Source: Strigamia acuminata
Lineage: Eukaryota; Arthropoda; Chilopoda; Geophilomorpha; Linotaeniidae
Length of the DNA stretch: 64,000 nucleotides
Direction: 5' to 3'
Assembly (NCBI GenBank): GCA_949358305.1
Contig: OX442319.1
Span: 13,888,001 to 13,952,000 of the forward strand
Part shown: positions 18,801 through 28,408 of the stretch, one piece after another
Position numbering within the stretch: position 1 is the first letter of the stretch
How the letters are laid out: every line of letters starts with the position of its first letter
The notes under the pieces: model-generated
Told to the model about the DNA's origin: nothing
The model's database searches: none
What the model saw: the letters and a program-made list of their open reading frames with translations, nothing else
Translations under genes and position numbers: made by a program

Positions 18801-21781
18801 TCTGCTCTATTGTGTTGCAATGCTACAAATACCCTTTACTTAACAACATTTATTTCTAGTGGGAATATGGTAGAATTAATACTGTATTTATTTGATTAAG
18901 AACCACCCTCGAATAAGAGCCGCGGTGGAGACAGTACAACCCCAAGCCAAAATATTAGAATACTCGGATTTTGTCAGTATTCCATGTTCCTCAAATGGGC
19001 TAGAAACAAAAGTTTCAAAGTTAAACAAATATCCACAAAAATACTTTGAAAACATGTTTAATTGGCTTTATTTTAAGCAAAAAAAATTTAAAAAAGGTGA
19101 GATATTTATCCCATTATCCACAAAAACGTCTGTGACAAAACATTAGAATCACAAAAGTGTTGAGACAAAAAATTAGAATAATTTGCAAAAAATAGCAAAA
19201 CATCATTCCACGTGACCAAATTGCCGCAAATAACCTCAAACAATGTGCACACATTATCACTAAATTAAAATGGGTGCCAACAATGACATCTCCATGGAGA
19301 AAGAGAGCAAATTGTCTAACTTATTGTCTAATTTATTTTTCAACATGACCTGGCTTCCGCTCATGGTGTGGGCCTCTATTACTAGTGAGCAGTGTAAGAA
19401 GTTGGTGGACTTGATGCCGTGACGATTGAGGGCTGTGATTGATGCAAAAGGAAGACCAACCAAATACTAAATGCTATCATTCTTTAAATGAGTGGGATAG
19501 ATAAGATTTCTGTCTCTTCTCACAATTATTCTAATTTTTTGTCTCAACACTTTTGTGATTCTAATGTTTTGTCACAGACGTTTTTGTGGATAGTGGGATA
19601 AATATCTCACCTTTTTAAAATTTTTTTTGCTTAAAATAAAGCCAATTAAACATGTTTTCAAAGTATTTTTGTGGATATTTGTTTAACTTTGAAACTTTTG
19701 TTTCTAGCCCATTTGAGGAACATGGAATACTGACAAAATCCGAGTATTCCAATATTTTGGCTTGGGGTTGTAAAAATATTGTATTATCGCAAAAATACGG
19801 TAAATTTTTGTTTTTAACGTAACAAACGGAAAAAAATGTTGGATATTCAATTTTCTTCGAATATGAGCCGCGGCTCTCATTCAAATAAATATGGTACTCC
19901 GTAATATTTTTTATGTGTAACAAAAGTCACATTAAATGAATTGAATACAGTAGTGTTGCAGAATCATTCTGGTTCTAATGTCTTGTTTGGGTGAAATCAG
20001 GTTGGAACAAGTCTGATGTTAATTATTTATTTCAGCTAAATCAACCGTAAGTAACATTAAGGTTCGTGTGTTTATGTTGCTGACATCCTTTTCGCACCAG
20101 AAGGTTTGAGCTATCCCAAAGTTTAAATCTAGTTCTGGTTATTGGTGCGAATGCATCTAGCCTACATTTATCTATGGCAGTTTAAAACTTTTTAAACTAT
20201 ACTCTAACACTAACTCACTACAAAGTTGGCCTAACTCCCATTGGCCGAGATGTTGTGTTCAACTCTAAATCTTACGAGTCATTACATAAATAATGAGGAA
20301 TTATGCTAATTCACAATAACCTTAGGAATCTTTGTTGAATTGTAAAACCAATGTAACCGACTCTGTCGCCCCCCAGGACCTGAGAGTCCGTGTATGCCGC
20401 GTTCGTCCTGCGTTCTCTGTTAACGCCACGACGACGTGGCCGTACGGAATTCCGACCACCCGTGTCATTCGACCAATGGCCGCTGTGCCACGCGGTCTGG
20501 TTAGGAATGGCTGTTCGCAGGTATCGCATTGGGAAATGCACTATGAGACACCACATCATACCCCTAGACATAATAAAGCTTAACATAAACTAAACTTGTC
20601 TCTCTCGTGTATTTCGTTGTATTTTATATCGTGTGTTGTGTCCAGCGTCCCGTGGCTCTCCCCCGACCACATGGCGACCGTCCAAACACTCACAAATCCA
20701 TCTCCGTTCATATTAATAATAATAATAATAATAATAAGGAATAAGAATCTTGAGTGAGAATGATTTACGAGCCATATTACCTCTAACTAGAAACCGTGCA
20801 CTACTGCAAAGCAAAGTAGTTCTGTTTGTTTTTAATCATTTTGAGTATTAAAGCGATTAAAATGCAGTAATCTTTTTGGATTTAATAATAAAACGTTTAT
20901 TTTATTTGTAAAATAATTTTTTTTGTTGGTTGCATGTCACAGAACAATTTTTGCTTTGTTTGTTTTGACAGGATAACAAATTTTACTCTGCTTATTGGAT
21001 GTTTTGGCAGGAAAAATGCTTATTTATTTTCTTGCAAATTTACTTGAGAAAAAAAATTTAAAAAGCAATTATTTTACCTTTTTCGTGATTAGTTATTTAC
21101 TATTCTAGTCAAGGATCAATTAATTAATTAGTTAAATATCCTACATGACTCAAAACATTCATCACGCAAACAAATAATTGATTACAATTCACGTAAGATT
21201 TTTTTTTACAAAAAGTTAACAAACATTTTCAATTGAGAAATTTTTAAATTTCACAATATATTTCTAATATATTTCCAATATAAAAAAAATACTACCTTCC
21301 ATTTTTTAAATTTTAAATACACCTAGCTGAAAATGTTTTTTTTTATTCAAATTCAAATTTTCTATATAAAATTCCAACTTGCGAATGTTGTGAAAGTCAC
21401 TTTTTCTTAGTATATGCATGTATTCTAATTTCAAGAATTCATAGATTACCATTTATGAAGAATAGCAATTCATCGCTTTGCACCAAATTAGAAGAAGCAA
21501 AAGCAATGCAAAAAACATATTTGGAAACTCAAATGAAGACAAACCCTCAGAAAGACTGTAGGTGCAAAACCCGCTGCACAGAAACCATATTCCATCCAGC
21601 AGTGGTAGTGGAAATAAGATTAGTCCATTCACGTGCTTTATACAAGATTCCGGAAAACGTTAGAGAAGTGATTAGAGAAGAGAGAATGGTTACGCTCACA
21701 AAATTGTTTTCTAATATTGGTTCTGTAATTGGCATTCTGATCGGACTCTCAACGTTTTCTGTCATAAATAATTTGATTTAA
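11589..21781 (+). CDS. Two-domain (concatenated) DEG/ENaC cation channel, multi-exon
   Basis: Degenerin/ENaC subunits have two membrane helices around a Cys-rich extracellular domain, and three subunits make a Na+ channel. This locus encodes two such units in series. Joined exons: 11589-12053, 12146-12215, 12267-12346, 12446-12550, 12720-12814, 13809-14607 (538 codons, all phases agree, all introns GT..AG), then 14669-about 14790, 18468-18568 and about 21436-21781. Exon 6 alone carries the TM2 of unit A (DIGGTIGLYFGMS, GxS filter), a Lys-rich cytosolic loop and the TM1 of unit B. The last exon holds the TM2 of unit B (GILIGLS). Exons of unit B between 14,795 and 18,467 were not found, so the full frame is not proven. 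Confidence 0.8.
13127..13274. mobile_element. 148-bp palindromic MITE (family M1) in intron 5
   Basis: Imperfect inverted repeat running TAGGTGCATTCAAAAAGTCT to its complement ending GCACCTA. It has TA at each edge and a TGACGTCA-containing centre. The left half of a second copy lies at 21,887. TA edges suggest mobilisation by a Tc1/mariner-like transposase; it encodes nothing. Confidence 0.8.
13809..14607 (+). CDS. DEG/ENaC exon 6: end of unit A fused to start of unit B
   Basis: The exon begins in phase 2 (acceptor TTTCAG at 13803-13808), matching the phase-2 donor of exon 5. It encodes MCKCLDLCDV (Cys pair before TM2), then SYDLIDLLCDIGGTIGLYF, GMS and LVEIFVHCC: a full TM2 with the selectivity-filter GxS. 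Without any stop it continues through a basic loop (about 50 residues) into IVILFLLSLSVYYMYDLV, a second TM1, followed by YPVYQSV and FIHFPQIIEC, the usual post-TM1 region. It ends with donor AAT|GTAAGC. Since this is one exon, the fusion is not a gene-prediction artefact. Confidence 0.9.
14669..14791 (+). CDS. DEG/ENaC unit B, exon 7 (3' end uncertain)
   Basis: The acceptor TTTTACAG at 14661-14668 is preceded by a long T tract, and the exon opens in phase 0 as required. It reads PNFQKLDAYTV..TMFGLCSVI; the FGLC segment is typical of the early extracellular domain of the family. The frame stops at 14792-14794, so a donor must lie before it; candidates are weak (for example AAA|GTAGCA near 14750), so the end is not fixed. 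Confidence 0.6.
14904..15420. mobile_element. 517-bp foldback element with long terminal inverted repeats
   Basis: The left end TACCATGTTTACATGT and the right end ACATGTAAACATGGTA are inverted copies. Similarity continues inward over about 100 bp (TTATCTAGATAAGT, GCGAATTTT, GGAAAACTGAT). Inverted similarity may extend outward (TTTGACAT / ATTGTCACA). The centre has no transposase. It lies in an intron of unit B of the channel gene. Confidence 0.75.
15430..16080. other. Intronic stretch of the channel gene
   Basis: AT-rich. A 64-residue plus-strand frame at 15,685 shows no channel motif. Missing exons of unit B could lie here but none could be picked out by eye. Confidence 0.35.
16084..16430. 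repeat. 21-bp minisatellite, about 16 copies
   Basis: The tandem unit is about AATTTCTGTGCAAAAATGGTG; edge units are degenerate (GCTGAATTT, CTGATTTTC). Because the unit is seven codons long and stop-free in some frames, long repetitive frames appear on both strands; these are not genes. The region is intronic to the channel gene. Confidence 0.9.
16736..16884. mobile_element. 149-bp snap-back MITE with 69-bp arms
   Basis: The arms at 16,736-16,804 and 16,816-16,884 differ at one base and are separated by 11 bp (TAACTATATAG). The ends are TATACTCTTTCC / GGAAAGAGTATA. Such near-perfect arms mean recent insertion or recent conversion. No coding content. Confidence 0.9.
16900..17318. other. Intronic stretch
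   Basis: A 78-residue plus-strand frame (17,009-17,245) is present, without a recognised domain or channel motif. Nothing else is supported. Confidence 0.35.
17319..18034. mobile_element. 716-bp MITE with GC-rich ends, possible 10-bp target duplication
   Basis: The inverted ends run ATGCTGGTGACACACTAGGC..CCAGCAT and match for nearly 50 bp, through TTTGCGACGCGATTCGCGCC. The flanks carry AGTTTCGGTC on the left and AGTTTCGATC on the right, a possible 10-bp duplication with one change, suggestive of a MULE-type transposase. An internal hairpin lies at 17,477-17,536. A second MITE (17,599-17,762) is nested inside. No transposase is encoded. Confidence 0.75.
17599..17762. mobile_element. Nested 164-bp MITE
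   Basis: Inverted ends CAGTATTAAGCCTAAT.. and ..ATTAGGCTTAATACTG, with arms of about 45 bp that include AGGCCTAATAATGCTAAA. It lies wholly inside the 716-bp MITE, so it inserted later. Confidence 0.7.
18468..18568 (+). CDS. DEG/ENaC unit B, Cys-rich exon homologous to exon 5
   Basis: The acceptor is CATTCCAG and the donor CAG|GTCAGC. The exon reads IVRVDTPTSPCG, then SECEQDCYASRLNISC. It starts in phase 0 and ends in phase 2, exactly like exon 5 of unit A (PCGNQ..FENCLRAC..), and is nearly the same length (101 against 95 bp). This is good evidence that unit B is a duplicated channel domain and not chance similarity. Confidence 0.75.
18935..19772. mobile_element. Tc1/mariner-like element with arms of about 245 bp, internally deleted
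   Basis: TA-bounded: TACAACCCCAAGCC at the left and GGCTTGGGGTTGTA at the right. The arms (18,935-19,185 and 19,524-19,772) are nearly identical over about 245 bp. The centre keeps only the end of a transposase gene. TA target and family are inferred from the ends plus that remnant. Confidence 0.8.
19340..19470 (+). pseudogene. Tc1-like transposase C-terminal remnant
   Basis: The frame reads ..TSEQCKKLVDLMP, stop, RLRAVIDAKGRPTKY, stop. The CxxLVDxMPxR..AVI.AKG..TKY ending is the characteristic Tc1-family C-terminus. The Arg codon after MP has become TGA, and the catalytic DDE part is absent, so it cannot work. Confidence 0.75.
19897..20351. other. Intronic stretch
   Basis: No exon, repeat or RNA gene recognised. 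Confidence 0.35.
20352..20689 (+). mobile_element. Isolated LTR with adjoining primer-binding site
   Basis: TGTAACCGACTCTG at 20,352 begins a roughly 320-bp GC-richer block with an AATAAA at 20,570. It ends CCCCGACCACA at 20,671 and is followed directly by TGGCGACCGTCC, as at an LTR/primer-binding-site junction. No Gag or Pol follows; an (ATA)n run begins near 20,712. It looks like a 5' LTR left after loss of the body. Confidence 0.6.
20690..21410. other. AT-rich intron end
   Basis: A short (TAA)n microsatellite (20,712-20,738) and AT-rich DNA leading to a T-rich tract before the last channel exon. Nothing coding seen. Confidence 0.5.
21436..21781 (+). CDS. DEG/ENaC unit B, last exon with TM2
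   Basis: It contains CRCKTRCTETIF (the pre-TM2 Cys group), VTLTKLFSNIGSVIGILIG and the GLS filter, then ends soon after the helix with TAA at 21,779-21,781, leaving almost no cytosolic tail. An acceptor at 21,434-21,435 (TTCAAG) gives the phase 2 needed to follow exon 18468-18568. A stronger-looking acceptor (TTTTTCTTAG, 21,401-21,410) would need phase 1 and an extra exon upstream. Confidence 0.75.
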
Positions 21782-21886
21782 CAGAATTATAATCGGAAAA
21801 TGCTTTCTACTATTACTAACACATTATAAAGATGTTTACTTAAATCTTTTAACCTTTATAAACACAAGCAGATACAAATAAGCAAG

Positions 21887-21990
21887 TAGGTGCATTCAAT
21901 AAGTCTAAAACGTATGCAAAACTCGTTTCGTGCTTGCACGTGACGTCATTCCCATTCCCATTGAATAACATGTAATTCAATGGGAATTTA
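21887..21990. mobile_element. Left half of an M1 MITE at the head of the satellite
   Basis: TAGGTGCATTCAATAAGTCT onwards matches the 13,127 MITE through GTGACGTCATTCCCATTGAATAACATG. Where the right arm should follow, the 25-bp satellite starts instead (21,991). No right arm is seen at the far end of the array. Confidence 0.8.
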
Positions 21991-24900
21991 ACTTTGTCAA
22001 ACTCGTCTCATTTTAACTTTGTCAAACTCGTGTCATTTTAAATTTCTCAAACTCGTGTCACTTTAACTTTGTCAAACTCGTGTCATTTTATCTTTGTCAA
22101 ACTCGTGTCACTTTATCTTTGTTAAACTCGTCTCATTTTAACTTTGTCAAACTCGTCTCATTTTAACTTTGTCAAACTCGTCTCATTTTAACTTTGTCAA
22201 ACTCGTCTCATTTTAACTTTGTCAAACTCGTCTCATTTTAACTTTGTTAAACTCGTGTCATTTTAAATTTCTCAAACTCGTGTCACTTTAGCTTTGTCAA
22301 ACTCGTGTCATTTTAAATTTCTCAAACTCGTCTCACTTTAACTTTGTTAAACTCGTGTCATTTTAACTTTGTCAAACTCGTCTCATTTTAACTTTGTCAA
22401 ACTCGTGTCATTTTATCTTTGTCAAACTCGTGTCACTTTATCTTTGTTAAACTCGTCTCATTTTAACTTTGTCAAACTCGTCTCATTTTAACTTTGTTAA
22501 ACTCGTGTCATTTTAACTTTGTTAAACTCGTGTCATTTTAACTTTGTTAAACTCGTGTCATTTTAACTTTGTTAAACTCGTGTCATTTTAACTTTGTCAA
22601 ACTCGTGTCATTTTAACTTTGTTAAACTCGTGTCATTTTAACTTTGTCAAACTCGTGTCATTTTATCTTTGTCAAACTCGTGTCACTTTATCTTTGTTAA
22701 ACTCGTCTCATTTTAACTTTGTCAAACTCGTCTCATTTTAACTTTGTTAAACTCGTGTCATTTTAACTTTGTTAAACTCGTGTCATTTTAACTTTGTTAA
22801 ACTCGTGTCATTTTAACTTTGTTAAACTCGTGTCATTTTAACTTTGTTAAACTCGTGTCATTTTAACTTTGTTAAACTCGTGTCATTTTAACTTTGTTAA
22901 ACTCGTGTCATTTTAACTTTGTCAAACTCGTGTCATTTTATCTTTGTCAAACTCGTGTCACTTTATCTTTGTTAAACTCGTCTCATTTTAACTTTGTTAA
23001 ACTCGTGTCATTTTAACTTTGTTAAACTCGTGTCATTTTAACTTTGTTAAACTCGTGTCATTTTAACTTTGTCAAACTCGTGTCATTTTATCTTTGTCAA
23101 ACTCGTGTCACTTTATCTTTGTTAAACTCGTCTCATTTTAACTTTGTTAAACTCGTGTCATTTTAACTTTGTTAAACTCGTGTCATTTTAACTTTGTTAA
23201 ACTCGTGTCATTTTAACTTTGTTAAACTCGTGTCATTTTAACTTTGTTAAACTCGTGTCATTTTAACTTTGTCAAACTCGTGTCATTTTATCTTTGTCAA
23301 ACTCGTGTCACTTTATCCTTGTCAAACTCGTCTCATTTTAACTTTGTTAAACTCGTGTCATTTTAACTTTGTTAAACTCGTGTCATTTTAACTTTGTCAA
23401 ACTCGTCTCATTTTAACTTTGTTAAACTCGTGTCATTTTAACTTTGTTAAACTCGTGTCATTTTAACTTTGTCAAACTCGTCTCATTTTAACTTTGTCAA
23501 ACTCGTCTCATTTTAACTTTGTTAAACTCGTGTCATTTTAACTTTGTCAAACTCGTCTCATTTTAACTTTGTCAAACTCGTGTCATTTTAACTTTGTTAA
23601 ACTCGTGTCATTTTAACTTTGTCAAACTCGTCTCATTTTAACTTTGTTAAACTCGTGTCATTTTAACTTTGTCAAACTCGTCTCATTTTAACTTTGTCAA
23701 ACTCGTCTCATTTTAACTTTGTTAAACTCGTGTCATTTTAACTTTGTTAAACTCGTGTCATTTTAACTTTGTCAAACTCGTGTCATTTTAACTTTGTTAA
23801 ACTCGTGTCATTTTAACTTTGTCAAACTCGTCTCATTTTAACTTTGTTAAACTCGTGTCATTTTAACTTTGTTAAACTCGTGTCATTTTAACTTTGTCAA
23901 ACTCGTCTCATTTTAACTTTGTTAAACTCGTGTCATTTTAACTTTGTTAAACTCGTGTCATTTTAACTTTGTCAAACTCGTCTCATTTTAACTTTGTCAA
24001 ACTCGTCTCATTTTAACTTTGTTAAACTCGTGTCATTTTAACTTTGTTAAACTCGTGTCATTTTATCTTTGTCAAACTCGTGTCACTTTATCTTTGTTAA
24101 ACTCGTCTCATTTTAACTTTGTTAAACTCGTGTCATTTTAACTTTGTCAAACTCGTGTCATTTTAAATTTCTCAAACTCGTCTCACTTTAACTTTGTTAA
24201 ACTCGTGTCATTTTAACTTTGTCAAACTCGTCTCATTTTAACTTTGTCAAACTCGTGTCATTTTATCTTTGTCAAACTCGTGTCACTTTATCTTTGTTAA
24301 ACTCGTCTCATTTTAACTTTGTCAAACTCGTCTCATTTTAACTTTGTTAAACTCGTGTCATTTTAACTTTGTTAAACTCGTGTCATTTTAACTTTGTCAA
24401 ACTCGTGTCATTTTATCTTTGTCAAACTCGTGTCACTTTATCTTTGTTAAACTCGTCTCATTTTAACTTTGTTAAACTCGTGTCATTTTAACTTTGTTAA
24501 ACTCGTGTCATTTTAACTTTGTTAAACTCGTGTCATTTTAACTTTGTCAAACTCGTGTCATTTTATCTTTGTCAAACTCGTGTCACTTTATCTTTGTTAA
24601 ACTCGTCTCATTTTAACTTTGTTAAACTCGTGTCATTTTAACTTTGTTAAACTCGTGTCATTTTAACTTTGTTAAACTCGTGTCATTTTAACTTTGTTAA
24701 ACTCGTGTCATTTTAACTTTGTTAAACTCGTGTCATTTTAACTTTGTCAAACTCGTGTCATTTTATCTTTGTCAAACTCGTGTCACTTTATCCTTGTCAA
24801 ACTCGTCTCATTTTAACTTTGTTAAACTCGTGTCATTTTAACTTTGTTAAACTCGTGTCATTTTAACTTTGTCAAACTCGTCTCATTTTAACTTTGTTAA

Positions 24901-27888
24901 ACTCGTGTCATTTTAACTTTGTTAAACTCGTGTCATTTTAACTTTGTCAAACTCGTCTCATTTTAACTTTGTCAAACTCGTCTCATTTTAACTTTGTTAA
25001 ACTCGTGTCATTTTAACTTTGTTAAACTCGTGTCATTTTAACTTTGTCAAACTCGTGTCATTTTATCTTTGTCAAACTCGTGTCACTTTATCTTTGTTAA
25101 ACTCGTCTCATTTTAACTTTATTAAACTCGTGTCACTTTAGCTTTGTCAAACTCGTGTCATTTTAAATTTCTCAAACTCGTCTCACTTTAACTTTGTTAA
25201 ACTCGTGTCACTTTAACTTTGTCAAACTCGTCTCATTTTAACTTTGTTAAACTCGTGTCATTTTAACTTTGTTAAACTCGTGTCATTTTAACTTTGTCAA
25301 ACTCGTGTCATTTTATCTTTGTCAAACTCGTGTCACTTTATCTTTGTTAAACTCGTCTCATTTTAACTTTATTAAACTCGTGTCACTTTAGCTTTGTCAA
25401 ACTCGTGTCATTTTAAATTTCTCAAACTCGTCTCACTTTAACTTTGTTAAACTCGTGTCACTTTAACTTTGTTAAACTCGTGTCATTTTAACTTTGTTAA
25501 ACTCGTCTCATTTTAACTTTGTCAAACTCGTCTCATTTTAACTTTGTCAAACTCGTCTCATTTTAACTTTGTCAAACTCGTCTCATTTTAACTTTGTTAA
25601 ACTCGTGTCATTTTAAATTTCTCAAACTCGTGTCACTTTAGCTTTGTCAAACTCGTGTCATTTTATCTTTGTCAAACTCGTGTCACTTTATCTTTGTTAA
25701 ACTCGTCTCATTTTAACTTTGTCAAACTCGTCTCATTTTAACTTTGTCAAACTCGTCTCATTTTAACTTTGTTAAACTCGTGTCATTTTAAATTTCTCAA
25801 ACTCGTGTCACTTTAGCTTTGTCAAACTCGTGTCATTTTAAATTTCTCAAACTCGTCTCACTTTAACTTTGTTAAACTCGTGTCATTTTAACTTTGTCAA
25901 ACTCGTCTCATTTTAACTTTGTTAAACTCGTGTCATTTTAACTTTGTTAAACTCGTGTCATTTTAACTTTGTCAAACTCGTCTCATTTTAACTTTGTCAA
26001 ACTCGTCTCATTTTAACTTTGTCAAACTCGTCTCATTTTAACTTTGTTAAACTCGTGTCATTTTAAATTTCTCAAACTCGTGTCACTTTAGCTTTGTCAA
26101 ACTCGTGTCATTTTAAATTTCTCAAACTCGTCTCACTTTAACTTTGTTAAACTCGTGTCATTTTAACTTTGTCAAACTCGTCTCATTTTAACTTTGTTAA
26201 ACTCGTGTCATTTTAACTTTGTTAAACTCGTGTCATTTTAACTTTGTCAAACTCGTCTCATTTTAACTTTGTCAAACTCGTCTCATTTTAACTTTGTCAA
26301 ACTCGTCTCATTTTAACTTTGTCAAACTCGTCTCATTTTAACTTTGTTAAACTCGTGTCATTTTAACTTTGTCAAACTCGTCTCATTTTAACTTTGTTAA
26401 ACTCGTGTCATTTTAACTTTGTTAAACTCGTGTCATTTTAACTTTGTCAAACTCGTGTCATTTTATCTTTGTCAAACTCGTGTCACTTTATCTTTGTTAA
26501 ACTCGTCTCATTTTAACTTTATTAAACTCGTGTCACTTTAGCTTTGTCAAACTCGTGTCATTTTAAATTTCTCAAACTCGTCTCACTTTAACTTTGTCAA
26601 ACTCGTCTCACTTTAACTTTGTTAAACTCGTGTCATTTTAACTTTGTCAAACTCGTGTCATTTTATCTTTGTCAAACTCGTGTCACTTTATCTTTGTTAA
26701 ACTCGTCTCATTTTAACTTTATTAAACTCGTGTCACTTTAGCTTTGTCAAACTCGTGTCATTTTAAATTTCTCAAACTCGTCTCACTTTAACTTTGTTAA
26801 ACTCGTGTCATTTTAACTTTGTCAAACTCGTCTCATTTTAACTTTGTCAAACTCGTCTCATTTTAACTTTGTCAAACTCGTCTCATTTTAACTTTGTTAA
26901 ACTCGTGTCATTTTAAATTTCTCAAACTCGTGTCACTTTAGCTTTGTCAAACTCGTGTCATTTTAACTTTGTTAAACTCGTGTCATTTTAACTTTGTCAA
27001 ACTCGTGTCATTTTATCTTTGTCAAACTCGTGTCACTTTATCTTTGTTAAACTCGTCTCATTTTAACTTTATTAAACTCGTGTCACTTTAGCTTTGTCAA
27101 ACTCGTGTCATTTTAAATTTCTCAAACTCGTCTCACTTTAACTTTGTCAAACTCGTCTCACTTTAACTTTGTTAAACTCGTGTCATTTTAACTTTGTCAA
27201 ACTCGTGTCATTTTATCTTTGTCAAACTCGTGTCACTTTATCTTTGTTAAACTCGTCTCATTTTAACTTTATTAAACTCGTGTCACTTTAGCTTTGTCAA
27301 ACTCGTGTCATTTTAAATTTCTCAAACTCGTCTCACTTTAACTTTGTTAAACTCGTGTCATTTTAACTTTGTCAAACTCGTCTCATTTTAACTTTGTCAA
27401 ACTCGTCTCATTTTAACTTTGTCAAACTCGTCTCATTTTAACTTTGTTAAACTCGTGTCATTTTAAATTTCTCAAACTCGTGTCACTTTAGCTTTGTCAA
27501 ACTCGTGTCATTTTAACTTTGTTAAACTCGTGTCATTTTAACTTTGTCAAACTCGTGTCATTTTATCTTTGTCAAACTCGTGTCACTTTATCTTTGTTAA
27601 ACTCGTCTCATTTTAACTTTATTAAACTCGTGTCACTTTAGCTTTGTCAAACTCGTGTCATTTTAAATTTCTCAAACTCGTCTCACTTTAACTTTGTTAA
27701 ACTCGTGTCACTTTAACTTTGTTAAACTCGTGTCATTTTAACTTTGTCAAACTCGTCTCACTTTAACTTTGTCAAACTCGTCTCACTTTAACTTTGTTAA
27801 ACTCGTGTCACTTTAACTTTGTCAAACTCGTGTCATTTTATCTTTGTCAAACTCGTGTCACTTTATCTTTGTCAAACTCGTGTCACTT
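21991..27888. repeat. 25-bp satellite, first block (about 236 copies)
   Basis: The unit is ACTTTGTYAAACTCGTSTCAYTTTA, 25 bp, head-to-tail, with a few recurring variants (ATCTTTG, AGCTTTG, AAATTTCTC, ACTTTATT). Variants recur in fixed strings, giving higher-order blocks. It begins about 210 bp past the stop codon of the channel gene, and is interrupted at 27,888 by the DIRS element, then resumes in phase and orientation at 33,357. Confidence 0.97.
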
Positions 27889-28031
27889 GTATAACATCAA
27901 CAAATAAATGATGTTATTTATGGCTTGTCCAATATATGTACCTTAATTCAGTACTTTTAAAGAAAATTCCGCCAGGGGGCGCCCCCTATTATGGGCTACC
28001 GGTCCCTGGCATGACCAGTCCAATTTTTACT
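27889..28031. repeat. DIRS left inverted terminal repeat
   Basis: Begins GTATAACATCAACAAATAAA directly after ACTT. It includes AGGGGGCGCCCCCT, itself a 14-bp palindrome, and CTACCGGTCCCTGGCATGAC. The inverse lies near 33,184-33,310. Confidence 0.9.
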
Positions 28032-28408
28032 GACCACAGGTCAGGACACGTTTTTGCATCAATCCGAGGAAAAAATTTGTTCCTACTTCCTTTTTTCTTC
28101 GTAATCGCTGTATATTTTCGGTAAGATTTTATTTATTGCATTTGTTTTAACGAAATTTACGTTTTTATTAACTTTTCGCGCTCCGATACCCATAAAAATC
28201 AAGAAAAAGTGATATATCGTGTTCGGAGACGCGTGGCCCGTGTAGGCCTAACCGTTATAAAGTTCTTTATTTTTTCAATAATTCGTTCTGCCTACGTTTC
28301 TCGTTTGGCGGACGTACAGCCGACGTTTTTTCGTCAGTTTTACCGAAATTTCCTTCGTTTTCATCTGATTTTTTAAACAAAAAGTTTTTTATTTAGTTTT
28401 CTTTCGAG

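Larger units (their letters stand above)
18880..19896. mobile_element. Outer MITE (GAATAAGAGCCGCGG type) split by a Tc1-like element
   Basis: The ends TACTGTATTTATTTGA at 18,880 and TCAAATAAATATGGTA ending at 19,896 are inverted copies, and GAATAAGAGCCGCGG on the left faces CCGCGGCTC on the right. Its two parts (18,880-18,934 and 19,773-19,896) flank the Tc1-like insertion. A related MITE occurs at 45,946-46,107. Confidence 0.55.
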
